Notes: generated by a model from the letters alone, not told the origin. A stretch of 64,000 bases of DNA from Fredinandcohnia onubensis (GCF_031181385.1 NZ_JAPSKV010000001.1:310001-374000), one strand, 5' to 3'; positions 35,315 to 45,475 are shown, numbered from the stretch's first letter. Numbers and translations are program-made.

Positions 35315-36088
35315 ATGAGACTTCAAGGAAAAGTAGCGCTGATTACTGGAGCAGGTTCAGGTATTGGAAGAGAAACTGCTCAACTTTTCGCAAAGGAAGG
35401 TGCTTTGGTAGTTGTTAATGATTATTCCGAAGAAGGCGGATTGGAAACACTAGAACTTATTAAGAATAATGGTGGGGAAGCCATCTTCATTCAAGCTGAT
35501 GTGACAAAAGCTGATGAGGTTCAGCGAATGGTTGAGGAAATTATCAGCCGAACAGGGAAGATTGATGTTCTCTTCAATAACGCTGGAATCTCAGGAGTTG
35601 GCATGTTACATGAAACGAGTGAAGAACTCTGGGACAAAGTTGTAAACGTTAACATTAAGGGAGTCTACATGACGAGCAAGTATGTCATTCCGCACATGAT
35701 CGAGAGAAATGAAGGTGCAATCATTAACATGTCTTCTTGTATCGCGGAAATTGGATTGAAGCTCAGAGCTGTTTATGCAACAACTAAAGGAGCTGTCTTG
35801 TCCTTGACCAAATCTATGCAGGTCGACTACGCTCCTTACAATATTAGAGTAAACGCTCTACTTCCAGGTACTATCCTAACACCTTTTGTGGAGAACTACC
35901 TTAAAAACTCCTACGATGATCCAGAAGAGGCGATTGAAGGGATTAAAAAGAGGCAGCTAAGTGGTAATCTAGGGCGTCCAGATGATGTTGCAAAAGCAGC
36001 ACTGTTTCTAGCTTCCGATGAATCCTCGTTTATGATGGGCTCACCGCTATACATCGATGGTGGAGTCGTATTTGGAAAAAATGCTTAA
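35315..36088 (+). CDS. SDR dehydrogenase, likely for a 2-keto-3-deoxy sugar acid
   Basis: This 257-residue classical SDR has GAGSGIG at the cofactor site, NNAGISG, Ser in NMSSC, and the active-site YATTK motif with Tyr154 and Lys158. The cofactor is probably NAD(H), because Asp in NDYSEE follows the second strand. Generic annotation would be 3-oxoacyl-ACP reductase or glucose 1-dehydrogenase. The next gene encodes a fumarylacetoacetase-like hydrolase, the partner seen in L-fuconate/L-rhamnonate pathways, where an SDR oxidises 2-keto-3-deoxy acids at C4. That pairing is the basis for the role given. Confidence 0.82.
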   Translation: MRLQGKVALITGAGSGIGRETAQLFAKEGALVVVNDYSEEGGLETLELIKNNGGEAIFIQADVTKADEVQRMVEEIISRTGKIDVLFNNAGISGVGMLHETSEELWDKVVNVNIKGVYMTSKYVIPHMIERNEGAIINMSSCIAEIGLKLRAVYATTKGAVLSLTKSMQVDYAPYNIRVNALLPGTILTPFVENYLKNSYDDPEEAIEGIKKRQLSGNLGRPDDVAKAALFLASDESSFMMGSPLYIDGGVVFGKNA

Positions 36089-36102
36089 CTGGAGGGCTTA
36101 AA

Positions 36103-37005
36103 ATGAAATTAGGAACGTATTTATACAACGAGCAAGAACGACTGGCAGTTAAATTTAATAAATCTTTAATTGATGTGGAAAAGACAGCTGAACAGAATAA
36201 CTGGAATGAAGTACCTGATGATGTTATGAGTGTTATTAACATGCAATCGGACGAGCTCAAACAATTCGAAGAACAGATTAAACAAGCTGTACATACTGGG
36301 CAGGCCACTGTGGTCAACGAAGATGAAGTAACCTGGGGCCCATGTGTCACTCGACCACACAAAATTATCTGTGTTGGTTTGAATTACAAGAAACATGCTG
36401 ATGAGACAAATGCCCCATACCCTGAAGTTCCAATTCTATTTAACAAATTCGACAACACACTGACCGGTCATAATGCCGAAATCGAAATACCGGGTGTTAC
36501 CAATGAATTAGATTATGAAGTTGAACTTGGTATTGTCATTGGCAAGGAAACGAAAAACGTGTCAGAGGAAGAAGCTCTTTCACATGTATTCGGATATTGC
36601 GCGGTCAATGACTTATCCGCTCGCGACTTACAAATGAGAACGCCGCAATGGCTACTCGGGAAATCTTGTGATGGCTTTAGCCCAGTGGGTCCCTACCTAG
36701 TCACATCGGATGAAGTTGGAAATCCAAACGATCTTTCACTTAAAACTTATGTGAATGGTGAACTTAGACAAAATTCAAACACATCGGATATGATTTTCTC
36801 ATGTGCAGAAATTGTGAGCTACATCTCTAAACATATGACTCTAGTGCCAGGGGATTTGATTTTAACAGGAACACCAGAAGGCGTCGTTCTCGGACTTCCG
36901 CAAGACGAGAGAGTATACATCCAACCTGGTGACGTAGTCACAGTTGAAATCGAGAAGCTTGGAACACTAACCAATAAGTTTGTCGAAGAAAAAGTTCTTG
37001 TTTAA
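36103..37005 (+). CDS. Fumarylacetoacetate hydrolase family protein (2,4-diketo acid hydrolase type)
   Basis: The 300-residue protein has an N-terminal cap and a FAH domain: KIICVGLNYKKHADET, LDYEVELGIVIG (metal-binding Glu residues), VNDLSARDLQ and LTGTPEGVVLG. This subgroup includes 2,4-diketo-3-deoxy-L-fuconate hydrolase and similar enzymes that cut a C-C bond to give pyruvate plus a hydroxy acid. It starts 14 bases after the SDR gene with GGAGGG upstream. With the SDR it forms a plausible oxidise-then-hydrolyse route. Exact substrate unknown. Confidence 0.83.
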   Translation: MKLGTYLYNEQERLAVKFNKSLIDVEKTAEQNNWNEVPDDVMSVINMQSDELKQFEEQIKQAVHTGQATVVNEDEVTWGPCVTRPHKIICVGLNYKKHADETNAPYPEVPILFNKFDNTLTGHNAEIEIPGVTNELDYEVELGIVIGKETKNVSEEEALSHVFGYCAVNDLSARDLQMRTPQWLLGKSCDGFSPVGPYLVTSDEVGNPNDLSLKTYVNGELRQNSNTSDMIFSCAEIVSYISKHMTLVPGDLILTGTPEGVVLGLPQDERVYIQPGDVVTVEIEKLGTLTNKFVEEKVLV

Positions 37006-37203
37006 TTGAAAACCCTTACTTAAAAATGTAATCAGTAAGAGTAGTTTAGTATGTTTATTGAAATGAGAATACGAACCACAGGAAAAGCAAAGTTTGAAAA
37101 GACCAACTAGAGTGAAACAGCTAAGAAGGCTTACGAGCCTATCGTGTAAAGTATGTGTCCGAAACAAAAAAATATTATTCGCTGTTTTAAAGGAGGTCAA
37201 TAT

Positions 37204-38199
37204 ATGAAAATTAAAAAAACGATTGATAGAATTCCTGGTGGCTTGATGGTAGTTCCGCTCTTTATAGGAGCATTGCTGAATACGTTCTTCCCTAACTTAA
37301 GTAAATCTTTGGGATCCTTTACGTTTGGTCTTACATCTGGAACGGTTCCAATCTTAGCTGTCTGGTTCGTCTGTCTAGGAGCATCAATTCGCCTAAAGTC
37401 TACTGGCGTTGTCCTCAGAAAATCCGGGGTACTCTTGGTGACAAAATTAGGAGTTGCATGGGTTGTCGGCTTTGTAGCTTCTCATTATCTCGGTAACGGG
37501 ATGATTGAATCAGGATTCTTCGCGGGTGTTTCGGCTCTAGCCCTAGTGGCAGCGATGGACATGACGAATACAGGTCTTTACGCTTCTTTAATGGATCAAT
37601 ATGGAACAAAAGAAGAAGCTGGCGCATTCGTCCTCATGAACCTTGAATCTGGTCCACTGATGACTATGATCATTCTTGGTACTGCAGGAGTTGCAACATT
37701 CGAACCTCAAGTGCTTGTTGGTTTGATCTTACCGTTCATCGTCGGTTATATCCTTGGGAATCTCGATGAGGACATACGTGATTTCCTCAGTCGTGCAATT
37801 CCAGTTCTGATACCTTTTTTCGCATTCTCGCTCGGTAACGGTATTAAATTGACGGTGCTCGCGGAAACAGGATTGTTTGGAATTATTCTCGGACTTTTGG
37901 TGATTGTTGTAACAGGTATACCTCTGATCTTAGCAGATATCTTCGTTGGCAAGGGTAATGGTACTGCAGGGATTGCGGCTTCAAGTACAGCAGGTGCAGC
38001 AGTCGCAACACCACTATTGGTAGCTGAAATGGTTCCAGAAATGGCACCAGTAGCGCCTGCGGCGACAGCATTGGTTGCAACTTCGCTGATTGTAACATCA
38101 ATTGTAGTTCCAATCGTGACGGGTGTGTATCACAAGATTGCTAACAAGAATCCAATTCTTAACAAACGAATGGATGATATTTCAAAAAAGGCAGTGTGA
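37204..38199 (+). CDS. kdgT: 2-keto-3-deoxygluconate permease (KdgT family)
   Basis: The product (331 residues from the chosen ATG) starts [20 protein letters not shown], the KdgT signature, and has about ten membrane helices. The conserved features [21 protein letters not shown] and [19 protein letters not shown] are clear. It imports 2-keto-3-deoxygluconate or a related keto-deoxy acid by proton symport. The ATG at 37204 has AAAGGAGG upstream; a longer in-frame extension to 37153 has no such site. Its presence defines the operon as keto-deoxy acid catabolism. No kdgK or kdgA is present in the window. Confidence 0.92.
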   Translation: MKIKKTIDRIPGGLMVVPLFIGALLNTFFPNLSKSLGSFTFGLTSGTVPILAVWFVCLGASIRLKSTGVVLRKSGVLLVTKLGVAWVVGFVASHYLGNGMIESGFFAGVSALALVAAMDMTNTGLYASLMDQYGTKEEAGAFVLMNLESGPLMTMIILGTAGVATFEPQVLVGLILPFIVGYILGNLDEDIRDFLSRAIPVLIPFFAFSLGNGIKLTVLAETGLFGIILGLLVIVVTGIPLILADIFVGKGNGTAGIAASSTAGAAVATPLLVAEMVPEMAPVAPAATALVATSLIVTSIVVPIVTGVYHKIANKNPILNKRMDDISKKAV

Positions 38200-38470
38200 A
38201 GAAATTGAATAATTGTTTTTTAATATACACAAAAAAAGGCATCAACAGAGGTCAGTAATCGTTTTGTAGGGCAAAGCGATTAATTGAATGACATCTATTG
38301 ATACCAATACACACACATCTATTATACTATCACACAGCTAAAAATAAACAAAAGTAACTTGAAGAGGTTAATTGAGATGGATTTGATTCCTCATTTCAAT
38401 CGGCCCCTTATTTTATAAAAATAGAAAAAATTTTTTTCTGATAAAAAACATTCCGATAGGGGTATTGTTG
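38200..38470. other. Gap with long imperfect hairpin inside the keto-deoxy acid operon
   Basis: Between kdgT and the dehydratase gene lies an imperfect stem: TCAACAGAGGTCAGTAATCG (near 38241) can pair with CGATTAATTGAATGACATCT (near 38277). No T run follows directly, so it may be a processing or attenuation element. A new promoter for the last two genes may also lie here. No gene was found. Confidence 0.45.
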
Positions 38471-39373
38471 ATGAAAATTATTCGTTACCGAAAAGAAGAA
38501 GAGCAGATTCTTGCGGCGGTCACATCAGACGGTGTGATTTATCCGCTTCCTTATGAAGGTTTTATCGACATCACTCGTGATGCAAAAGCTCGCCAAACAT
38601 CTATCCTAGCTTTTGTGGAGGAAAAAGTGTCAACTCTTCGACCAGTAGACTATGCAATGGAAGAAGTTGAACTGCTAGTGCCAATCGAAGCTCCTGAAGT
38701 ATGGGCAGCAGGGGTGACATACGAAAAGAGTAAAGAAGCGAGAAACTATGAAGCAACGAACGGAAAGCTGGATGCGCAAACATTTTACGATAAAGTGTAC
38801 GATGCGCAACGTCCGGAAATCTTTTTGAAGTCAACCATTAATCGTACGGTAGGTCCAAATCAAGATGTATATATTAGAAGTGATTCGAACTGGCAAATAC
38901 CAGAGCCTGAACTCGGATTAGTAGTCAATGGAGATGGAGAAATCCTCGCTTACACCATCGGAAATGATATGAGTTGCCGTGACATTGAGGGCGAAAATCC
39001 GCTGTATCTACCACAAGCAAAGATTTGGAAGCAATCCTGCTCAATTGGACCAGCCTTGCTATTAGCGGAATCCGTTGAGGATGCCTACCAATTGGATATT
39101 ATTTGCAGAATCTATAGAGATAATCAGTTAGTTTTTGAAGGCACTGCTAATACCCGCCAGTTAAAGCGTAAGTATGATGAGTTGGTTTCTTATCTAACTA
39201 GGGAAAATATCATTTTTGATGGAACAGTTCTGTTGACTGGCACATGTATCGTTCCGCCGAATGAGTTTACCTTACAGGACGGAGACAAAGTTGAAATTGA
39301 GATTCCTGAAATCGGAATCCTAAGAAACCCAGTGAAAAAGCAGCAACCGAGCAAAGTTCTCGTGGCTGAATAA
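38471..39373 (+). CDS. FAH-type 2-keto-3-deoxy-pentonate dehydratase
   Basis: The 300-residue protein matches the 2-keto-3-deoxy-D-arabinonate/xylonate dehydratase branch of the FAH superfamily: WAAGVTYEKSKEARNYE, FYDKVYDAQRPEIFLKST, IPEPELGLVVN, IGNDMSCRDIEGENPLYLPQ and LTGTCIVPP. Such enzymes dehydrate the keto-deoxy acid to 2-oxoglutarate semialdehyde. The following dehydrogenase gene encodes the next step, so the pair forms the lower Weimberg pathway. The ATG at 38471 has GGGG about 9 bases upstream. The stereochemistry of the substrate cannot be read. Confidence 0.82.
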   Translation: MKIIRYRKEEEQILAAVTSDGVIYPLPYEGFIDITRDAKARQTSILAFVEEKVSTLRPVDYAMEEVELLVPIEAPEVWAAGVTYEKSKEARNYEATNGKLDAQTFYDKVYDAQRPEIFLKSTINRTVGPNQDVYIRSDSNWQIPEPELGLVVNGDGEILAYTIGNDMSCRDIEGENPLYLPQAKIWKQSCSIGPALLLAESVEDAYQLDIICRIYRDNQLVFEGTANTRQLKRKYDELVSYLTRENIIFDGTVLLTGTCIVPPNEFTLQDGDKVEIEIPEIGILRNPVKKQQPSKVLVAE

Positions 39374-39406
39374 ATAAAAACACGAATTGATCAGGAGGTA
39401 ATGAAA

Positions 39407-40876
39407 GTGAAAGTGGAAACAGAAACAATTACGTACAGCAATTTCATTAACAATGAATGGGTCAAATCGGATTCAAATGAATTGATCAAAAGTATTAATC
39501 CAGCAAACAAGTACGAAACTGTAGGGAATGTTCAAAAGTCTACGGTTGAGGATCTTGAAAAAGCGGTGCAAGCAGCTCACGAAGCTAAGAAAGCATGGCG
39601 CCGGATTGGCCAGGCAGCACGAGGTCAATTCCTCTATACAGTTGCAAATATTCTCGAAGAAAACATCGAAGAAATTGCCGAAATGATGACTCGGGAAATG
39701 GGTAAAACACTTCCGGAAGCAAAGGGTGAAACAGCGCGTGGAGTCGCTATTCTTCGCTATTATGCGGGTGAAGGTATGCGAAAAGAAGGAGATGTCATTC
39801 CTTCCTCCGATAGTGAAGCACTTATGTTCACGAAGAGAACACCACTTGGTGTCGTAGGAGTTATTACTCCTTGGAACTTTCCGGTTGCCATTCCAATTTG
39901 GAAGATTGCTCCTGCCCTAGTTTATGGCAATACAATTGTATTTAAGCCGGCATCAGAAGCTGCAGTGACGGCTGCTAAAGTGGTGGAGTGCTTTGAAAAA
40001 GCTGGACTTCCTGCAGGTGTTCTGAACTTTATTACAGGTTCCGGTTCGGTTGTAGGGCAGGCCCTCATTGATCATCCTTTGCTGAACGGAATTACGTTTA
40101 CTGGCTCCGAAGCCATTGGCAGAGGTGTAGCTAAGTCGGCATCTGCAAGAGGCATCAAGTTTCAGACTGAGATGGGCGGTAAGAACCCAGTTATCGTGAC
40201 GAAGGACGCAAACCTCGACCAAGCGGTGGAAGCCGTGATCAGTGGTGGATTCCGTTCCTCCGGCCAAAAATGTACAGCATCCAGCCGAGTGATCGTGGAA
40301 GCACCGGTATATGAGGCATTCAAAGCAAAACTCATTCAGGAGACTGAGAAAATTAAAGTGGGCAACGGCTTACAGGAAGGCATTTGGATGGGTCCATCTG
40401 CTAGCGAAAGCCAATTAAATACCGTAAAAAGTTATATCGAAAAAGGCCAAGAGGAAGGTGCGTCTCTCATATTTGGAGGCAATGTTCCTGAAGGTGAAGA
40501 GTTCGAAAATGGATTCTACATTACTCCTGCAATCTTCGACGAAGTGACTCCGGAAATGGCAATTGCGCAAGATGAAATCTTTGGACCTGTTATTGCCTTA
40601 ATCAAAGTTGAGGATATAGAGGAAGCGATTGATGTTGCGAACAACACGAAGTACGGCTTGAGTGCATCAATCTTTACGTCGAATATTAGTAATATCCTAG
40701 AATTTGTTGAAGAAATCGAAGCTGGTCTTGTCAGAATCAATGCTGAGAGTGCTGGTGTTGAGCTACAAGCACCATTCGGTGGAATGAAATCGTCTAGTTC
40801 CGGTTCCCGTGAGCAGGGAGAAGCTGCAAAAGAATTCTACACAGCAATCAAAACAGTCTTCGTCAAAGGTTGCTAA
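39407..40876 (+). CDS. Aldehyde dehydrogenase, probable 2-oxoglutarate semialdehyde dehydrogenase
   Basis: This NAD(P)-dependent aldehyde dehydrogenase (489 residues from the GTG) carries the catalytic Cys291 (numbered from 39401) in [11 protein letters not shown] and the general base Glu257 in [10 protein letters not shown], plus [19 protein letters not shown]. The closest functional type is 2-oxoglutarate semialdehyde (2,5-dioxopentanoate) dehydrogenase, which fits the preceding dehydratase gene. AGGAGG ends two bases before the ATG at 39401 but eight before the GTG at 39407, so the GTG is preferred. The product 2-oxoglutarate enters the TCA cycle. Confidence 0.87.
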   Translation: MKVETETITYSNFINNEWVKSDSNELIKSINPANKYETVGNVQKSTVEDLEKAVQAAHEAKKAWRRIGQAARGQFLYTVANILEENIEEIAEMMTREMGKTLPEAKGETARGVAILRYYAGEGMRKEGDVIPSSDSEALMFTKRTPLGVVGVITPWNFPVAIPIWKIAPALVYGNTIVFKPASEAAVTAAKVVECFEKAGLPAGVLNFITGSGSVVGQALIDHPLLNGITFTGSEAIGRGVAKSASARGIKFQTEMGGKNPVIVTKDANLDQAVEAVISGGFRSSGQKCTASSRVIVEAPVYEAFKAKLIQETEKIKVGNGLQEGIWMGPSASESQLNTVKSYIEKGQEEGASLIFGGNVPEGEEFENGFYITPAIFDEVTPEMAIAQDEIFGPVIALIKVEDIEEAIDVANNTKYGLSASIFTSNISNILEFVEEIEAGLVRINAESAGVELQAPFGGMKSSSSGSREQGEAAKEFYTAIKTVFVKGC

Positions 40877-40894
40877 GGACAATCTATTAGATAC

Positions 40895-41010
40895 AGAGTG
40901 GAGGTCCCTCGTTTCAAAACATGGGTTTGAACAATATACTATAGTAGAATATCAATGGCCCGATTATGGAGTTATCTCTAGGTATCGGGCCTTTTTTTAA
41001 TATGTAGGTC
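40895..41010 (+). terminator. Repeat-derived terminator after the keto-deoxy acid operon
   Basis: A short copy of the 28488/33138 repeat family ends in a stem of GGCCCGAT (40957-40964) with ATCGGGCC (40984-40991) and seven T. It is the best-formed terminator of that family and closes the operon. Confidence 0.85.
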
Positions 41011-41089
41011 ACGGGACCTGTCCCCAAGACCCATCTTGACTCATTATGATAGAATGAGATATTAGCATGTATATGGAAGGAAATCTCAA

Positions 41090-41992
41090 ATGGAGTTATT
41101 ATTAATTGTCTTACCTGCATTCCTAATATTCACTACCGGATTTATTGGGCAAAAGGCCCTCAAATTTGATATTAAATCGATTTCAAAGTTATCTTTATAT
41201 TTGTTATTACCTTTTTTAACATTTGATACATTTTATACGAATCAACTAAACATGGATTATTTTTATATGTTTGTTTTTACAGTAATACTTACTATTATGT
41301 TAGTAGGTTTTACCTTCTTGACTGGAAAGTTACTAAAGGTAGATCGACCACATATGTCTGCCTTGCAACTTGGTAGTATTTTTCCGAATAGCGGGAATTA
41401 CGGAGCGCCGGTTGCCTTATTTGCATTTGGTAGTATGGCCTTTGATTATGCCATCATAATTATGGTGATTCATGCATTTTTAATCAATTCAATTGGTATC
41501 TTTCTTGCATCCCTTGGTGGGGCAACCTCAACTGGAATGAAAGGGGCACTAATTCGGTTGATTCGTATGCCTGTCATGTACGGGGCCATATTAGGGACAA
41601 TCTTTCAGATTGCTAATATACCATTACCTTCCACGATTAAAGACGGAATAAGTATGGTAGGGAGTGCATCTATTCCAGTTGTAATGTTAATTTTGGGAAT
41701 GCAATTGGCTGAAATCAAACCGCAAAAATTCAATATAAAATATGTGAGTAGCATCACATTATTACGTATGGCCGTATCGCCGCTTCTCGCTCTAGCTTTA
41801 GTTCAGATCATGCCAGTGAGCGAGCTAATTAAGCAAGTTTTTATTCTCTTAGCTGCAATGCCAGTCGCAGCGAACACAACCATGCTAGCCGTCCAATTCG
41901 ACTGTAAGCCAGACCTGATATCATTTGCAACGCTAGTTACAACTCTACTTAGCTTGATTTCAATTCCATTTGTACTCTTCATACTCGGGTGA
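41090..41992 (+). CDS. AEC-family transporter
   Basis: The 300-residue protein has about ten hydrophobic helices and the auxin-efflux-carrier family pattern: an N-terminal FLIFTTGFIGQKAL, IFPNSGNYGAPVALFAFG in the middle and LAAMPVAANTTMLAVQF near the end. Members export or import organic acids such as malate, malonate or amino acid derivatives. A GGAAGG ribosome site precedes the ATG. It stands between the keto-deoxy acid operon and a lipoprotein gene on the other strand. A decayed paralogue lies at 31602-31753. Substrate unknown. Confidence 0.87.
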   Translation: MELLLIVLPAFLIFTTGFIGQKALKFDIKSISKLSLYLLLPFLTFDTFYTNQLNMDYFYMFVFTVILTIMLVGFTFLTGKLLKVDRPHMSALQLGSIFPNSGNYGAPVALFAFGSMAFDYAIIIMVIHAFLINSIGIFLASLGGATSTGMKGALIRLIRMPVMYGAILGTIFQIANIPLPSTIKDGISMVGSASIPVVMLILGMQLAEIKPQKFNIKYVSSITLLRMAVSPLLALALVQIMPVSELIKQVFILLAAMPVAANTTMLAVQFDCKPDLISFATLVTTLLSLISIPFVLFILG

Positions 41993-42049
41993 TGTGGGAC
42001 AATCCGTCCCACACCATAAGAACAGCAAAAAGACCAGATAATCCTGGTC

Positions 42050-43201
42050 TTATTTTTGGGTTGCTTTTAATTGATTCGGTTCGTTTTTTTCTGGAAGTGG
42101 AATAAAGTCTGAAGTTAATGTGTCTCCAAGGTTAATTTCTTGTTCCGAATATCCCCTAAAGTTTATTTCATAGAAACTCGGATTCTTTTCCCAGGCGTCC
42201 TTTGGTAATGTTATGACAAAGGTACCGTCTCGTTGTGGAACTGTAATGGAATAGTTTACGTTATCGGGAGCGTTCAAACCAATTAATACGCCTTTATAGA
42301 GAGCTCCCTTTGCATCTGTCGCAACAAGAGTAGGCATTTCATCCTTAATAATGGTCCCTTCTTCAGGGAGTACTATATCAAGCTTTATTCCAAAATCGTC
42401 AGGAAAAAGAAATGCTTTTCCCTCAGGTAAGGTGTATGTAATATTCTTACTAGGCACATACACGTTTAAATAATGGTTTTCATCGTCTTCAGGTATGTAG
42501 TACATGGCGTATTCTCCATTATCGTTACTAGGGTCAGACATTGAAAATCCTTCCACCCCGTCACGACGGATGTTAACCGTGGCTCCCTCAACAGGTTTTC
42601 CGTTTGCATCTTTAATGGTTCCAATAATCGGGAATTTCTCTACTCCGAACTTTGGAAACTCTTCACTTTCATTTAAAACCGCACGAGCAAATACATCTAC
42701 TAAACTATTATCCTCTTTATTTTCCTCCACTTTATCGATTTCAATTGGAAAATAAACCATTAATTCCTGTTCTAATGCTAATAAGTCCTTTTTCAGTTCT
42801 TCAGATAGAGCTTTACCATCAACAGTTGCCTCATCAAGTGAAGAAACATGAACGATATCTCTTTCAATAATGTTAGTGTCTAATAGAATCGAGAACTCGC
42901 CATTGGCATCTGTAGTCGTTTTTCTTTTATTTGACACTTGGATGATAGCACCCACTACAGGTTTGTCATTTACTGAAAGTTTCCCCTTTGTAAGCTTTTG
43001 ATGAGAACTATCCATTTTCCAACTTTCATATGGGAACATGTTTTTTTCCAATTCTAAAGAGACTTTGGGAGTTTGGGAATGTCCCTTTTTTGAACCTGGA
43101 TCATGACCACCCGTTTTTTCACCACTATTCATACAAGCCGAAAGAACTAAAGTTAAAATGATTACAAAAAGTAAATGCAGGTATTTAGATCCTCTTTTCA
43201 T
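42050..43201 (-). CDS. Lipoprotein with carboxypeptidase-regulatory-like (CnaB-type) repeats
   Basis: The 383-residue product has a lipoprotein signal (HLLFVIILTLVLSAC, cysteine about position 23). At least two transthyretin/CnaB-like beta domains follow, recognised by KPVVGAIIQVSN with TTTDANGEFSI and by DANGKPVEGATVNIRRDG with DNGEYAMYYIPE. A third, less clear copy is near residues 270-350. Such domains bind or present ligands at the cell surface. No enzymatic motif was seen. AGGAGG precedes the ATG. It is divergent from the quinoprotein lipoprotein gene and may share its export site or trigger. Confidence 0.8.
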   Translation of the reverse strand: MKRGSKYLHLLFVIILTLVLSACMNSGEKTGGHDPGSKKGHSQTPKVSLELEKNMFPYESWKMDSSHQKLTKGKLSVNDKPVVGAIIQVSNKRKTTTDANGEFSILLDTNIIERDIVHVSSLDEATVDGKALSEELKKDLLALEQELMVYFPIEIDKVEENKEDNSLVDVFARAVLNESEEFPKFGVEKFPIIGTIKDANGKPVEGATVNIRRDGVEGFSMSDPSNDNGEYAMYYIPEDDENHYLNVYVPSKNITYTLPEGKAFLFPDDFGIKLDIVLPEEGTIIKDEMPTLVATDAKGALYKGVLIGLNAPDNVNYSITVPQRDGTFVITLPKDAWEKNPSFYEINFRGYSEQEINLGDTLTSDFIPLPEKNEPNQLKATQK

Positions 43202-43418
43202 GTTAATTCCTCCTAATTACATAGTCTGAAGGTAAAACGTTATGCCAAAAGAACTATTTCATCCTATGAAACGCCTATATCCCTACATCTATACACATTT
43301 AATAAAGAAAAAGAACTATTTTGAAAAAACTAAATATTGAATAATTTAAAACGATACCTAATATACATATTTTTGAAATGTAATTGTTAGAAAATTTTAA
43401 TAATAGGAGGGATTTAGA

Positions 43419-45467
43419 ATGGGAAAAAAGTTAAGGTTTAGTACTGCTATTATAGCCTCTGCCATGTTGATGTTAGCTGCATGTCAGTCACAGCCTGAAG
43501 TAAAAGAGCCTGAAGAAAAGGAGCCTCCGAAAAAAATAGAAGAAAAAGTTGAGGAAAAAGAAGTGAATGGGGACTTTCCTTCATTTGGTTACGACTTAGG
43601 ACTAACTCGACATGTTCCATTTGATGAAATTACGAAAGAAAACGTGAAGGAACTAGGTCTTATTTGGAGTAAAAAATTTAAAGAAATCAATCCAGATATT
43701 CCGAATGGTAACCAAAATTACCCGGTTGTCGTTGATGGGGTTGCTTACGTGACAACAAGCATGAACTTTGTGTATGCCTTTGATGCATTAACTGGTGATG
43801 TCATTTGGGAATGGGTTCCTCCTAAAGAAATCATCGAAAATGCGGAACGCACAGGTATGCCGAACTCTAACCGTGGTGTTGCTGTAGCAGAAGGTAAAGT
43901 TTTTATGATTACAAATAATGTTGGGGTAGTATCCATTGATCAAAAAACAGGCGAAACCATTAATTATGTGAAAATTAGTGAATTCTACCCTGATGTCACA
44001 CCTGAAAATGGGTATTATGAAACAACAGCACCAACTTACTTTGACGGGAAAATTTTTGTGGGTTCATCAGGTGGTGATAACGGTGTTCGTGGTTTTGAAA
44101 TGGCATTTAATGCGAGTGATTTAACACCAGCATGGGATGAACCATTCTGGACTGTGCCGCCTAAAGGTGAAGATTGGTTAGCAGACGGGTTATTTGGTGG
44201 TGGTGGTGCTGTTTGGATGGCACCAAGTGTTGACGAAGAAACAGGAACACTTTATTTCTCTGCGGGAAATCCAGCACCTGACTTTTATGGTGAAAAACGA
44301 CCTGGCGCAAACCCGCATACAAACTCCGTACTGGCCGTCGACGTGGATACAGGAAAATTAAAATGGGCGCAGCAACAAATATCTCATGATCTTTGGGACT
44401 ATGATACAGCCGATAGCCCAACTGTTTATACTGCAACCATAAATGGTGAAAAACGCCGTGTTGTTGCTGTTGGTACAAAAGGTGGAGAATGGTTCGTCTA
44501 TGATGCCAAATCAGGAGATCCAATTTACAAAAATGTCCCATTTGCTAAAATTGACCACCCCGAACCTACACCAGAGGGTACATTGGTTTACCCAGGAATT
44601 TTAGGTGGCCAAAACTATGCACCGAATACGTATGATCCGGTATTAAATTTAGATTTAATTCCTTCTATTGAACAAGGTGCCATTCTTAAAGTTGCTAAAA
44701 ATGAAGAAGAAGCATCCGAAGTTGGAAAAGGCGGAGCTCAAGCCATGGGTACATCTTACGCACCTCCTGCCGATGAAGACGCATATGGTACGATTACTGC
44801 TTTTGACTTGAACACAGGGAAACAAGTATGGCAAATCGAAACGCCGGATGCGCAGCGTGGAGGTTTAACAAGTACAGCTACTGGCCTTACTTTCTATGGA
44901 GAATTAGATGGTAAAGTAAATGCCTTAGATACGGCAACAGGTGAGATTCTGTGGACATATCAAACAACAGGCCAAACGATTTCCGCTGCACCAACTATTT
45001 TCGTCGTAGATGGTAAACAATACATCATGATTACGTCAGCGGGTAGCGATCCTCAAGTGTTTGTATTTGCTTTAGGAGGAGAGCCATCACAAGCTGAAGC
45101 AGGGGAAACTGAAGAAACTGGTGACCCACATGCTGCTCATGAATCAGAGGAAAAAGAAGAACCTAAAACATTAGAACCTGCTACGACTGAAGCAAATGGT
45201 AATGTCATCGAAATCAATCTAACTGCAAAAAACTTCGAATTTGATCCTCAAGAAGTTCAAGCAAAAGTAGGAGATACCATTCGCTTCACAATGAGCAATG
45301 ATTCTGGACTACACGGTATCGCTCTTGATGAATTTGGCATGAACCTAAAAGAAGGCGAAACCTTTGAATTTGTAGTCACCAAAGCCGGAGAATTCCAATA
45401 CTACTGTAGCATCCCATGTGGCCCAGGCCACGACAACATGACCGGAACCCTGATCGTAACTGAATAG
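43419..45467 (+). CDS. Lipoprotein quinoprotein (PQQ-type propeller) fused to CuA cupredoxin
   Basis: The 682-residue protein starts with a lipobox (MLMLAAC). Residues about 50-560 form an eight-bladed propeller of the PQQ alcohol dehydrogenase type. GNPAP (Asn284) and HDLWDYD (Asp327) correspond to the substrate/catalytic Asn and Asp of methanol dehydrogenase, while the calcium-ligand position reads SGGDNGVRG, an Asp where Glu is usual. Residues about 590-682 are a cupredoxin with a full CuA signature: Cys663, Cys667, His671, Met674 and an upstream His in LHGIALDEFG. It could oxidise a substrate outside the membrane and pass electrons through copper. Cofactor occupancy is unproven. Confidence 0.8.
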   Translation: MGKKLRFSTAIIASAMLMLAACQSQPEVKEPEEKEPPKKIEEKVEEKEVNGDFPSFGYDLGLTRHVPFDEITKENVKELGLIWSKKFKEINPDIPNGNQNYPVVVDGVAYVTTSMNFVYAFDALTGDVIWEWVPPKEIIENAERTGMPNSNRGVAVAEGKVFMITNNVGVVSIDQKTGETINYVKISEFYPDVTPENGYYETTAPTYFDGKIFVGSSGGDNGVRGFEMAFNASDLTPAWDEPFWTVPPKGEDWLADGLFGGGGAVWMAPSVDEETGTLYFSAGNPAPDFYGEKRPGANPHTNSVLAVDVDTGKLKWAQQQISHDLWDYDTADSPTVYTATINGEKRRVVAVGTKGGEWFVYDAKSGDPIYKNVPFAKIDHPEPTPEGTLVYPGILGGQNYAPNTYDPVLNLDLIPSIEQGAILKVAKNEEEASEVGKGGAQAMGTSYAPPADEDAYGTITAFDLNTGKQVWQIETPDAQRGGLTSTATGLTFYGELDGKVNALDTATGEILWTYQTTGQTISAAPTIFVVDGKQYIMITSAGSDPQVFVFALGGEPSQAEAGETEETGDPHAAHESEEKEEPKTLEPATTEANGNVIEINLTAKNFEFDPQEVQAKVGDTIRFTMSNDSGLHGIALDEFGMNLKEGETFEFVVTKAGEFQYYCSIPCGPGHDNMTGTLIVTE

Positions 45468-45475
45468 GGAGGCTT

